Source of the DNA: CAYNZP01 sp964401835
Lineage (GTDB): Bacteria; Planctomycetota; Phycisphaerae; SM23-33
NCBI GenBank assembly: GCA_964401835.1
Contig: CAYNZP010000002.1
Span: 124,001 to 188,000, forward strand
Length of the DNA stretch: 64,000 nucleotides
Direction of reading: 5' to 3'
This document shows, piece by piece, positions 49,405 through 58,007 of the stretch (the first letter of the stretch is position 1; the number at the start of each line of letters is the position of its first letter). The notes beneath the pieces are model-generated. The model had not been told where the DNA came from, searched no databases, and was given only the letters and a program-made list of their open reading frames with translations. A program made the translations under genes and the position numbers.

Positions 49405-51054
49405 TTATTCAACTATCAGTTGATGCTCGGTGCGGCGCAGGGTCTGATGCCTCTGCCATAGCGGGTCGGTGCTCGGGAAATCTTCACGGTAATGGACACC
49501 GCGAGTTTCGGTACGCCGCAGTGCACACTCGGTAATCGCATAGGCTGTAGTCAGCATGTTCTGAATTTCCCACCCGGCCAGGTCGTTAAAGAACTCCTTG
49601 TCGAGCATATACCGGCCCCAGAAGCTGACTATCTCGAGCGTCTCGCTGAGGCGTTCGCCTCGACGTACAATGCCAACATTTCGCCACATGACCGAACGCA
49701 GTGAGTTACGGATATCTACCAGATCCAGTTCGGTTCGCTCGGACTGAGGATTTTCCCAATTAATCTGTTTTGCATTGAGCTTTTCACTCACCTCGCCAAT
49801 AGCCTTACCGACAAGTTCTCCGCATCGTTGGCCAAAGACCAAGGCCTCGGTGAGGCTATTAGATGCCAGCCGATTTGCACCATGCAGATAAGTACATGCC
49901 GCTTCTCCGCAAGCGAACAGACCGCTGATATTTGTGTGCCCATCCAAATCTACCTTTGAGCCCCCGATCATATAATGCGCCGCTGGATGCACAGGGATAA
50001 GGTCTTTGCCTGGGTCGATACCGAAAGAACGACACTGGAAATCTATTAACGGGAACCGAGCGGCGAAGGCCTCTGCACCAATATGCCGAACGTCCAGAAA
50101 AACATGAGTCGAATTGGTCTTGACCATTTGCTCCAGGATAGCGCGGCTGACAACGTCACGAGGGGCAAGCTCCCCCTTTTCGTGATACTCTTCCATGAAT
50201 CTATTACCATGCCTATCAACCAGGCGGCCACCCTCTCCTCGTACAGCCTCTGAGATCAGCGATCTCGTGCCGCCGGCAATGTAAAGGGTCGTCGGATGAA
50301 ATTGCATCATCTCTAGGTCGCTAAGAGCAACCCCTGCCCGAAAAGCCAAAGCGATTGCGTCACCGGTAGCGATATGCGGATTTGATGTCTCCCTCCAGAG
50401 CATGCCAGAACCACCTGCGGCAAGTATAGTTTGTTTGGCTCGGATCATTTGCAAGCCATAGCGTGGATGGTACGTCAGAGCCCCAATACAGCGAGAATCG
50501 CTTCCGCCTTCTGGGGGGTCCGTAATGAGATCGATAGCAAAACAACGATCGAAAAGTTTGATGTTCTTGATATTCTTTGCTCGTTCGACAAGAGTTTCGG
50601 CCAGGGCCCGCCCCGTGGAATCTCCATTGGAATGAACAACTCTTGCTGCACTATGGCCACCCTCCCAACCAAGTCGCAGATTCTCGCCATCCTTGTCGAA
50701 ATTCACTCCCCAATCGAGCATCTGTCTCACATGCTCGGGAGCCTTGGAAATAACGTAATGTATTACTTCCTCATCGCCAAGGCCCATACCGGTATTGATT
50801 GTATCCTGGATGTGACTTTCGACCGAGTCCTGATCGTCGACAACCGCGGCCATACCTCCCTGGGCATGGTAGGTATTGGAATCCATCATCTCTCCCTTGT
50901 TGAGAACGATGACTTCTCCGTAATTTGCAGCTTCAATCGCAGCTCGCAACCCAGCCGCACCGGAACCCACAATCAAAACATCCGTAAAAATATGCGGCAA
51001 ACGACGCGATTCAAAACTTACAAGATAACGTCTGTTTAAATATGCACTGTTCAT
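49405..51054 (-). CDS. nadB: L-aspartate oxidase
   Basis: FAD enzyme that oxidises aspartate to iminoaspartate, the first step of de novo NAD synthesis. 549 residues. VLIVGSGAAGLRAAIEAANY is the dinucleotide fold, NTYHAQGGMAAVVDDQDSVE and GGHSAARVVHSNGDSTGRAL the flavin and substrate regions, HPAAHYMIGGSKVDLDG and GEAACTYLHGANRLASNSL the C-terminal capping part. All fit NadB over succinate dehydrogenase. The first ATG at 51054 has no clear ribosome site. nadA and nadC are not in the window. Confidence 0.94.
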   Translation of the reverse strand: MNSAYLNRRYLVSFESRRLPHIFTDVLIVGSGAAGLRAAIEAANYGEVIVLNKGEMMDSNTYHAQGGMAAVVDDQDSVESHIQDTINTGMGLGDEEVIHYVISKAPEHVRQMLDWGVNFDKDGENLRLGWEGGHSAARVVHSNGDSTGRALAETLVERAKNIKNIKLFDRCFAIDLITDPPEGGSDSRCIGALTYHPRYGLQMIRAKQTILAAGGSGMLWRETSNPHIATGDAIALAFRAGVALSDLEMMQFHPTTLYIAGGTRSLISEAVRGEGGRLVDRHGNRFMEEYHEKGELAPRDVVSRAILEQMVKTNSTHVFLDVRHIGAEAFAARFPLIDFQCRSFGIDPGKDLIPVHPAAHYMIGGSKVDLDGHTNISGLFACGEAACTYLHGANRLASNSLTEALVFGQRCGELVGKAIGEVSEKLNAKQINWENPQSERTELDLVDIRNSLRSVMWRNVGIVRRGERLSETLEIVSFWGRYMLDKEFFNDLAGWEIQNMLTTAYAITECALRRTETRGVHYREDFPSTDPLWQRHQTLRRTEHQLIVE

Positions 51055-51116
51055 GAGTAAATTCTAGGATAGCAGATATTCTTTATTATTTCACTCATCT
51101 GCAAGTAATTGTATGT

Positions 51117-51614
51117 TTACGTCCCCTTTTCCCTTTTACTACGAGCCTTGTTTATCTTTCCCCGAAGATAACCGCGTTCCGTGGGGAGGCCGGCATTTTC
51201 CCATGCTTCTACCACGGCAGTTACTACAGAGGAGTTATGTGTTTTGAGTTCCTCCAGCATTTCATGTTCTTTTGAGCCCAGCTCAGCATGGAGAAATACG
51301 TCATGCGAATCGACACTGAAAAGAAAGACCTTTTCCCGTGGTGGATGCGAAAGCCGGATCTTCATATGAGGATATATCGAATTGCCAATTCGCAGAGCAA
51401 AAGATCGCACGTTTTCCAGCGGGGCATCAGCCGGATCTCGTTCCGTAATATCACTCATCAACCATTTTTCGAGGATAAAGTTATCCGGTGGAATTAATTT
51501 ACTTGCAGAATCAGAGGGTTTTCCGCCATAAGCATGCTTGATGTATAGCATTATGGCTTGGCGTACCTCATCGGCAGATGGTAAGAAAATCGAATTATCC
51601 AAATGCTTCTGCAT
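51117..51614 (-). CDS. Conserved-looking hypothetical protein
   Basis: 165 residues, not recognised. No signal or membrane segment. It has a mixed helix/strand pattern: FLPSADEVRQAIMLYIKHA, then a strand-rich centre (ALRIGNSIYPHMKIRLSHPP, KVFLFSVDSHDVFLHAELGS) and a basic tail RGKINKARSKREKGT. It lies 62 bases upstream of nadB on the same strand and might be co-transcribed with it. Opposite it starts a response-regulator gene. Confidence 0.65.
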   Translation of the reverse strand: MQKHLDNSIFLPSADEVRQAIMLYIKHAYGGKPSDSASKLIPPDNFILEKWLMSDITERDPADAPLENVRSFALRIGNSIYPHMKIRLSHPPREKVFLFSVDSHDVFLHAELGSKEHEMLEELKTHNSSVVTAVVEAWENAGLPTERGYLRGKINKARSKREKGT

Positions 51615-51732
51615 ATATATACCGATAATAATAAAAATGTTGAGCCAGAGACAGAAATAGATTATTTACCTTTTTCTTTTAGTCTCCAGCAAGGAAGTTT
51701 TTCGTATTAAATATTTTAGGCGAATTTTCGAG

Positions 51733-52131
51733 ATGGATAAAAGTCCTGTGGTATTGGTGGTAGAAGATGATGTGGAAATGAATGAACTCCAGTGTGAGCT
51801 GCTGGAGCTTAATGGGTTGGACTCTGTGTCAGCTTATAGCGGAACCGAAGCCCTCGATACATACCATCGCTGCAAGACCGACGCTGTCTTATTGGACATC
51901 ATGCTACCGGAAATAGACGGTTATGAAATTTGTCGACGATTGCGTGAACAAAACGGAAAAAAAATACCAATCGTCATGGTTACAGCGCTCGATAGCGATG
52001 ACTGCCGAAAACGTGGTTATGAAGTTGGTGCTGACGCATATTTTCCCAAGCCATTCGATCCGGAAGAAGTAATCAGTACTTTAAAGATGCTGATAAGTCA
52101 CTCGAATGGTGATAACGAAGTTCCGAATTAA
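51733..52131 (+). CDS. Single-domain response regulator
   Basis: 132 residues forming only a receiver domain: VVEDDVEMNELQCELLEL with acidic pocket, phospho-acceptor Asp55 in AVLLDIMLPEIDG, Thr in VMVTALD and Lys106 in FPKPFDPEEV. There is no output domain, so it acts by protein contact. The sensor kinase gene lies just downstream on the other strand, tail to tail, 18 bases apart. Confidence 0.93.
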   Translation: MDKSPVVLVVEDDVEMNELQCELLELNGLDSVSAYSGTEALDTYHRCKTDAVLLDIMLPEIDGYEICRRLREQNGKKIPIVMVTALDSDDCRKRGYEVGADAYFPKPFDPEEVISTLKMLISHSNGDNEVPN

Positions 52132-52149
52132 GCTATCCATTCCATTTTC

Positions 52150-54093
52150 TCATTTATTAGGCTCGTGGGGCCTGCCATCACGCATTGGAGGTTCGATTGG
52201 AATCGTTATAACAAAACTGCTACCTTGCGGACTCGATGAAACTCGCACATCTCCGCCCTGCATCTCGATGAAATGCCTGACAATCGCAAGCCCAAGCCCC
52301 ATTCCCCGTTTTTGATAGCCACTCTCTCCTGTCGAATGTTTCAGCACATCCCCGCCACTAAAGAATGGCTCAAATAGATGCGGAACATCACTTTCCGGGA
52401 TTCCCGGCCCTTGATCTGTAATCTTTATTGATATCCTGTCACCCAATTGCCGACTTGGCTTAATTCTTACCTCTCCGCCATCCGGTGTGAATTTTATGGC
52501 GTTCATTACGAGATTTTCGATCGCGTCTTTAAGCTTTTCACGATCAGCCTGTAATCTGGGCAAATCGCTGCATGGCTCAACAACCAATCTCTGCCGGCGC
52601 TTTTCAAGGAAAGGCAGAACGTCCAGATATATTTCCTCGATAATATCGGAAACGGCAAGACTGGTATAGTGGAGTTGTTCGCCAAACCGCTGATCAGGCA
52701 TAAGCTTGAACATAGCTCCGATAATCTCATCAAGTCTTCTCGTTTTAAGGGCAACCATCTCAAGAGAATGCTTAAGCTTTTCGACATCCTCACTGTCGCG
52801 CAGAATATTAAGCATGGCCAAAATGTAGCTTACCGGGGTACGAAGTTCATGGCTGGCGATACGAATGAAGTTGGTTTTCAGCTCATTCGCTTGTCTCAGG
52901 GTATTATGAGAACTTTGTATCTGCCTGATCATAACATTGAAATCACGAGCAAGGTCGTCAATCTCATCTTGGCCTTTCATACGAGAAGCCAGCCGCCGGG
53001 TGTCGACACGATGGGTAAGGTCTCCCTTTGCCACTTTTTTTGCAGCAGACCCTAGAATCCGGACTCGGCGAATTATTCCTCTGTCAGCTAACAAAAAACC
53101 TGCCAGAAAAATAAATCCGATAATTACCAAACCTATCGCCAGAACAATTGCACTTAGGCGATACACATCTCCAAGAGCCTTGAATTCCGCAATGGACAAA
53201 ACAAGTATCCACTCGGTTACGTCTATTCCGAGTTCATCGAATTTACGGGGCAGCTTTATCGGGACAAAAGCCTGAATTTGATGATCGGGGGTAACTCTCC
53301 ATCCGGCAATTCCCTTGGAAATGTCCCCGGACCAAAAAGAAGCCCTTTGGGTTAAGGGTTCAATGTCATGGCGATATATTATCACACCCCCGCGGCTTAC
53401 AAGCATTAAAGACGCTTCCAGATCACCGATGGGCCTGGTGTCCGAACCCAGCCACTGTGAAATGTCCAGAACGCCCTTAACAACGCCGACCATTTGCTGG
53501 TTTTCATCTTTAATCGGAAAAGAGATGTCAATCGCCCATACGCCTGAGCTCTTATCGTAATTAATCTCAGGGATAAAAATACTCCCCTTGGAATTGTGCA
53601 GGACCCCATTCCACCACTCTTCGTCAGCCTGATAGAAATCAGTTGTTTTCCCAGTCGCCCCAGCCAACTGCCCAAAGCGGTCGGTAACCAGGATTTCAAC
53701 AAAGCGAGGGTCGTTTTTTTGGAGCAAATTTAGATGCAAGGCAATTTCATTGCTCAAGATATCATTCAGTGGCTTCTGTGATGGTTCGATTTCGGCCCAG
53801 CGACTTTCCAGCCGCAAAACCTCTTCCATCGGAATTTCAACATCCCGACCTGACAGTTCGTCAATAATAGTGAGATTATGCTGGAGGGCCACGTGGAGTT
53901 TCTCGATGTCCTTCTTGAGAGAAACGCCCAAGGCAGTAGCTTCGGAAGATGCGACAGAGAGGATATTCTGGCCTATCGTTTCGCTTCTAAGATTTCTGCC
54001 ACCAATGGCAATGGTCAATATCGCGGCGATTAACGGCAGCAGTGCTACTACCGTTAGCAAGGCTATCAGCTTTACTCGAATTCCTATTTTCAT
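52150..54093 (-). CDS. Membrane sensor histidine kinase (Cache-HAMP-HisKA-HATPase)
   Basis: 647 residues. TM1 at about 9-30 (LIALLTVVALLPLIAAILTI), a long extracytoplasmic sensor region of the Cache type (about 35-300, with WALEIEPSQ-like and SGVWAIDISFPIKDE motifs), TM2 near 310-330, HAMP, then HisKA with RIASHELRTPVSYI (His415), N box NLVMNAIKFTPDGGEV, DQGPGIPESDVPHLFEPFF and GLGLAIVRHFIEMQGG. A complete kinase. The start at 54093 has AAAGGG about 8 bases upstream; the frame runs to 54216 but starts with a non-family segment. Likely partner: the convergent receiver at 51733. Confidence 0.92.
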   Translation of the reverse strand: MKIGIRVKLIALLTVVALLPLIAAILTIAIGGRNLRSETIGQNILSVASSEATALGVSLKKDIEKLHVALQHNLTIIDELSGRDVEIPMEEVLRLESRWAEIEPSQKPLNDILSNEIALHLNLLQKNDPRFVEILVTDRFGQLAGATGKTTDFYQADEEWWNGVLHNSKGSIFIPEINYDKSSGVWAIDISFPIKDENQQMVGVVKGVLDISQWLGSDTRPIGDLEASLMLVSRGGVIIYRHDIEPLTQRASFWSGDISKGIAGWRVTPDHQIQAFVPIKLPRKFDELGIDVTEWILVLSIAEFKALGDVYRLSAIVLAIGLVIIGFIFLAGFLLADRGIIRRVRILGSAAKKVAKGDLTHRVDTRRLASRMKGQDEIDDLARDFNVMIRQIQSSHNTLRQANELKTNFIRIASHELRTPVSYILAMLNILRDSEDVEKLKHSLEMVALKTRRLDEIIGAMFKLMPDQRFGEQLHYTSLAVSDIIEEIYLDVLPFLEKRRQRLVVEPCSDLPRLQADREKLKDAIENLVMNAIKFTPDGGEVRIKPSRQLGDRISIKITDQGPGIPESDVPHLFEPFFSGGDVLKHSTGESGYQKRGMGLGLAIVRHFIEMQGGDVRVSSSPQGSSFVITIPIEPPMRDGRPHEPNK

Positions 54094-54314
54094 CTCTGTG
54101 ACCCTTTGCGACTTTCGGAATATAATAAGGTCAATGCTGCCTGTGATGATAATAATCTTTTTAGTTTTCAATAAATAAGTTAGTGAAAGAAAAAAGAGAA
54201 AAACTGGCGTCCACATTAAATCAGCTTTAGCTTGCGAATAAGCTCAAGTTAGGCTAATTTGTTTGAGTGATTACAAACCAATTTTCATTAACGCTTTAGA
54301 ACAAGGAAATAGAA

Positions 54315-55379
54315 ATGCGTAAGGAATCACTAGAGTTTCTTAAAAGTATCCTGAGCACCCCATCGCCTAGCGGTTATGAGGCTGAGAACCAGAAGATCTG
54401 GTGCGAATATGCCAGGCAATATGCCGATGAGGTCCACACTGACGCTTACGGCAACGCAATCGCAGTGCTTAACCCCAAAGGCGACCCGAAAATAGTCTTT
54501 GACGGCCATGTTGATGAAATTGGCCTGATGATAAAACACATCGACGAAAAAGGATTTATTTATTTCCAGAGCATTGGCGGAGTAGACCCTGCACTTGTTC
54601 GGGGCAAGAGAGTTAATATTCACACTGGAAAAGGAATTGTCCGTGGTGTAATCGCCGCACCTCCAATTCACCTCCGAGAGCGAGACAAGGAACCCAAAGC
54701 TCCAAAAATGCACGAAAGCTTTATCGATATCGGTTCAACCACAGGCGCCGATGCCAAAAAGCGTGTAAGCGTTGGTGACCCGATAACATTTGTCGACGAT
54801 TTCGAGATAATCAATAAGAACATCGCAGTTGCACGAGCCTTTGACAACCGCGCGGGCACATGGGTGGCAATTGAAGCCTTACGCCTTGCTGCTGCAGCCA
54901 AACCAAAATGTGCCATCTATGCCTGTAGTTCTGTCCAGGAAGAAGTCGGCCTGGCCGGGGCTGCGATGAACGTATTTAACATTCAACCCGATGCGGCAAT
55001 AGTAACTGACGTAACTCACGCAACAGACATACCCGGAATCGACCATAAGCAGCATGGCGAAGTAAAGATGGGCAAGGGCCCGACACTTTCTATCGGCCGG
55101 GAAAACCATCCATTGCTCGTTGAAAGACTCAAAAAGGCCGCTAAGAAAAACAAAATTAATATTCAAACGGAAACCTTCAGCAAAACAGGCGGAACCAATG
55201 CCCTTACAATATATACCAAACAAGGCGGCACGCCGTGTGCATTGGTAAGCATCCCAAACCGGTACATGCACACTACTGTGGAAATGCTTGATCTTCGCGA
55301 TCTTGAAAATACAGCCAAATTAATGGCCGCGTTCGCGACTGATGTCAAAGCCAAGGAACGTTTCAACATCAAGATATAA
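54315..55379 (+). CDS. M42-family metallopeptidase (glutamyl aminopeptidase-like)
   Basis: Dinuclear-metal aminopeptidase, 354 residues. Metal-site motifs are FDGHVDEIGLMI, ARAFDNRAGTWVA, SSVQEEVGLAGA (catalytic Glu-Glu), AIVTDVTHATD and the late NRYMHTTVEML with the final His. STPSPSGYEAENQKI is the usual start. Members form tetrahedral dodecamers that trim peptides. AAGGAAAT lies before the ATG. An SDR gene follows at 24 bases, so they may form an operon. Confidence 0.94.
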   Translation: MRKESLEFLKSILSTPSPSGYEAENQKIWCEYARQYADEVHTDAYGNAIAVLNPKGDPKIVFDGHVDEIGLMIKHIDEKGFIYFQSIGGVDPALVRGKRVNIHTGKGIVRGVIAAPPIHLRERDKEPKAPKMHESFIDIGSTTGADAKKRVSVGDPITFVDDFEIINKNIAVARAFDNRAGTWVAIEALRLAAAAKPKCAIYACSSVQEEVGLAGAAMNVFNIQPDAAIVTDVTHATDIPGIDHKQHGEVKMGKGPTLSIGRENHPLLVERLKKAAKKNKINIQTETFSKTGGTNALTIYTKQGGTPCALVSIPNRYMHTTVEMLDLRDLENTAKLMAAFATDVKAKERFNIKI

Positions 55380-55403
55380 GCCAAGGCTTAATGCCAAAAA
55401 ATT

Positions 55404-56135
55404 ATGGATATTAAGGGAAAGTTTGCGCTCGTAACTGGCGGTGCAAAGAGAGTCGGGCGAGCTATCGCGGTTGAGTTGGCCATAACTGGTGCGGACATTG
55501 CCCTGCATTTCAGAAGTTCTGAAGAGGAAACGCATAAAACCGCGGAAAAGATCATATCTCTTGGTCAAAAAGTCGAATTATTCCAAGCCGATCTGGCTGA
55601 CCCTCAACAAATAGCCTCAATGTTCAGGTCAATATCCGAAAAACATGGTCGCCTGGATATTCTTATCAATAACGCCTCTATTTATGAAAAAACACCAATC
55701 GAAAAACTCACAGCTGACCAGTGGGATCGCCACCAAGCGATAAACTCCAGAGCCCCTGCTTTGTGCATTCGGCACGCTATCGAGCTTATGAAGCCCGACG
55801 GAGGAGTAATAATTAATATTACCGATATCTCAGCTGAAAAGGCATGGGCTGGCTTCCCTGCCTATTGCGCCTCAAAAGCTGCTTTACTTGCTCTAACCAA
55901 GAGCGCCGCAAAGGCATTGGCTGACAGGAATATTCGTGTAAACTCCGTGGCGCCTGGGGTCGCACTTTGGCAGGAAGATATTTCCGAACAGGAGCAGGAA
56001 AAAGTCCTCAACCAAATACCTCTTAAACGAGCTGGTATTCCAAAAGACATCGCTTCTGCTGTAGTTTTCTTAATACAAAACGACTATATCACTGCCCAGA
56101 ACCTCCGTGTTGATGGCGGCTGGCATATGGGGTGA
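55404..56135 (+). CDS. SDR-family oxidoreductase, pteridine reductase-like
   Basis: 243 residues. The cofactor motif is VTGGAKRVGRAIAVELAITG, with Lys-Arg before the second Gly as in PTR1/FolM pteridine reductases (TGxxKRxG). Then INNASIYEKTPIE, NITDISAEKAWAGFPAYCAS with Tyr-x3-Lys, and VAPGVALWQE. FolM-type enzymes reduce dihydropterins or dihydrofolate; a FabG-like role cannot be excluded. It follows the M42 gene closely. Confidence 0.8.
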   Translation: MDIKGKFALVTGGAKRVGRAIAVELAITGADIALHFRSSEEETHKTAEKIISLGQKVELFQADLADPQQIASMFRSISEKHGRLDILINNASIYEKTPIEKLTADQWDRHQAINSRAPALCIRHAIELMKPDGGVIINITDISAEKAWAGFPAYCASKAALLALTKSAAKALADRNIRVNSVAPGVALWQEDISEQEQEKVLNQIPLKRAGIPKDIASAVVFLIQNDYITAQNLRVDGGWHMG

Positions 56136-56177
56136 ATTTTCCAAAATCATTTAATCGATGAGAACTTTAAAGGTTTG

Positions 56178-56211
56178 CCTGGTTCTCAAAAAAACTATTA
56201 ACCAGGTTTTG
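56178..56211 (+). terminator. Probable terminator after the pteridine reductase-like gene
   Basis: A 7-bp stem CCTGGTT/AACCAGG, a 15-base A-rich loop and then TTTTG. It overlaps the last bases of the convergent LysR gene. Confidence 0.5.
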
Positions 56212-57085
56212 ATCTCAAAATCTTGAGGAACATTTTCTCAGCTGGGCTAGGCGCTTTACCACGCCTGCGCAGTATTCCTATTTCCCTTTTCCATTTCGCT
56301 GCCTTTTGGAATTGAGCGAAACTTAAATAACCAACCGAAACCTCTCTCCCGACACCATCTATGGGCAGGACACTCAAACCGGCATTCACTTCAATTGCAC
56401 GCTTAAGGAGTTCGATATTATCAAATTCCATGAAGATATCGACTTCCACATTATCGTCTTTTAAAACCTTGTCGATATATCTTCGAGTGGGAATATTTTT
56501 AGAAAAAGCGATGAATTTCTCACCATCAAGATCTGTTGAAGTGATTTTTTTCTTACCAGCCAGCCGATGGTTAGGGGAACACACTACAACAAGCTGTTCA
56601 CTAGCGAGCGGTATTATTTCAATAGAGCGATGCTTTTCGGGAAAGGCTACAACACCGACATCCATTTCACCACTAACTATTGCAGCATAAATCCTATTCC
56701 AACCGGTATATTCAACATGTAAATTAACTTCAGAATGAATAGCAAGGAATTTACGAATGTAAGGATCGAGCATGTAAAACCCTACTGAGTAAATCGCACC
56801 CACCCTCAATACTCCCCGGATCGCGTCAGTAGCTGAGCGAACTTCACCAACAAGTTGTTCGTAACGACGAATAATTTCACGAGCACCTTGATAAAATGTC
56901 TTTCCAGCTTCTGTTGGCGCAACAAGGCCGCCCCCACGGGAAATCAGTTGTGTAGACATATTCTTCTCAAGCTTGGCTAACTGTTGGGAAACAGCTGATT
57001 GCGACACATAATTCGCTTCTGCAGCTTTAGAAAAACTACCAGTATCAACAAGATCACAAAATGTTTTCATGACGTCAATATTCAT
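56198..57085 (-). CDS. LysR-family transcriptional regulator
   Basis: 295 residues. N-terminal winged helix: MKTFCDLVDTGSFSKAAEA, NYVSQSAVSQQLAKLEKNM, and LVAPTEAGKTFYQGAREI. The effector domain from about 90 contains VGAIYSVGFYMLDPYIRKF, GEMDVGVVAFPEKHRSIE and GLSVLPIDGVGREV. The start at 57085 has GGGAG 6 bases upstream (an ATG at 57091 lies too close to it). No divergent target gene is adjacent; the nearest upstream feature is tRNA-Leu. Target and effector unknown. Confidence 0.92.
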   Translation of the reverse strand: MNIDVMKTFCDLVDTGSFSKAAEANYVSQSAVSQQLAKLEKNMSTQLISRGGGLVAPTEAGKTFYQGAREIIRRYEQLVGEVRSATDAIRGVLRVGAIYSVGFYMLDPYIRKFLAIHSEVNLHVEYTGWNRIYAAIVSGEMDVGVVAFPEKHRSIEIIPLASEQLVVVCSPNHRLAGKKKITSTDLDGEKFIAFSKNIPTRRYIDKVLKDDNVEVDIFMEFDNIELLKRAIEVNAGLSVLPIDGVGREVSVGYLSFAQFQKAAKWKREIGILRRRGKAPSPAEKMFLKILRSKPG

Positions 57086-57236
57086 AGCCATCTCCCTGTC
57101 GCTATCAGATATGCTTAATTGTATTGCGTCTATTTCAGAATATCTTATGAATATTCCTGGACAATTTCCACAAGGTTTCTTTGTCCTATTAATAAAATGG
57201 ATAACACTCAAAGAAATAACAGAGAATTGACAAAAA

Positions 57237-57320
57237 TGCGGCCGAGAGGATTCGAACCTCCACGTCCATACGGACACAGGCACCTGAAGCCTGCGCGTCT
57301 GCCAGTTCCGCCACGGCCGC
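57237..57320 (-). tRNA. tRNA-Leu (anticodon CAG)
   Basis: On the minus strand the acceptor stem GCGGCCG pairs fully with CGGCCGC, discriminator A. The D arm is GCGGAACTGGCAGACGC, the anticodon loop CTTCAGG gives CAG, a long variable arm is present and the T arm is GGAGGTTCGAATCCTCT. 84 bases; CCA not encoded. Confidence 0.95.
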
Positions 57321-57411
57321 GGCGAAGAAGTTAATTTAGCAATCTAAAGTAAAAAGTCAATCCTCATATCGCTTAACCTTGCATTACCATTCCTTATTTA
57401 ACCTAAAATAA

Positions 57412-57478
57412 AAAAAGCCCATCATCTAGGATCGGCGGGTCGGGGGTAATTATCAATAAACCGTTCCTATCAGATGGG
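57412..57478 (-). terminator. Long terminator hairpin after dtd
   Basis: GCCCATC at the outer end, then TAGGA and CGG, pair across with the complementary CCG, TCCTA and GATGGGC, with small internal mismatches. On the minus strand the stem is followed by CTTTTTTTATTTT. Confidence 0.8.
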
Positions 57479-57509
57479 CCAATGCTGCCCCAAATTTTCA
57501 ATTTAAAAA

Positions 57510-58004
57510 CTACTCTTCCATACTTCTTTTCACCTCCTGCGAACAATCGCAAGTTTCCCCAGGCCCCGGAATCTCAAGAATGATGTTAACCGGTCCATCT
57601 GCTGCACTTCGTATGATCATCTCGGACCCGAATATTCCACCAGCAACCCGGCATCCGGATTCAGCCAAATTTGCAAGGAACTTCTCAAAAAGCGGCTGGG
57701 CTACTTCAGGAGGAGCAGCTTGGGTAAATGCAGGCCTTCTTCCCTTGCGTGCATCGGCCATCAAAGTGAAATTAGGAACCGCCAGGACGCCCCCCCGAGC
57801 GTCCCGAACGGATCTGTTCATTTTCCCATCTTCATCTTCAAATATCCTTATCGCCGCAACTTTCTTCGCCAGCTTTTCCCCTTCAGACCAGCTATCCCCA
57901 CAGCCAATGCCAACATAAACGAGCAAGCCTTGCTCGATCCTGCCGACTACTTTTTTGTCGACTTCAACTTTAGCCCAATGGACTCGTTGCAAAACAACCT
58001 TCAT
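57510..58004 (-). CDS. dtd: D-aminoacyl-tRNA deacylase
   Basis: Removes D-amino acids mischarged on tRNA. 164 residues. MKVVLQRVHWAKVEVDKKVV and GLLVYVGIGCGD begin the fold; PNFTLMADARKGRRPAFTQA is the position of the SQxTL motif (here PNFTL, with Ser-Gln changed to Pro-Asn); ADGPVNIILE holds the Gly-cisPro element. About 15-20 extra residues with Cys pairs (ETCDCSQEVKRS) extend the C-terminus. It starts 3 bases after the WYL regulator stop, in the same operon. Confidence 0.9.
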   Translation of the reverse strand: MKVVLQRVHWAKVEVDKKVVGRIEQGLLVYVGIGCGDSWSEGEKLAKKVAAIRIFEDEDGKMNRSVRDARGGVLAVPNFTLMADARKGRRPAFTQAAPPEVAQPLFEKFLANLAESGCRVAGGIFGSEMIIRSAADGPVNIILEIPGPGETCDCSQEVKRSMEE

Positions 58005-58007
58005 AAT

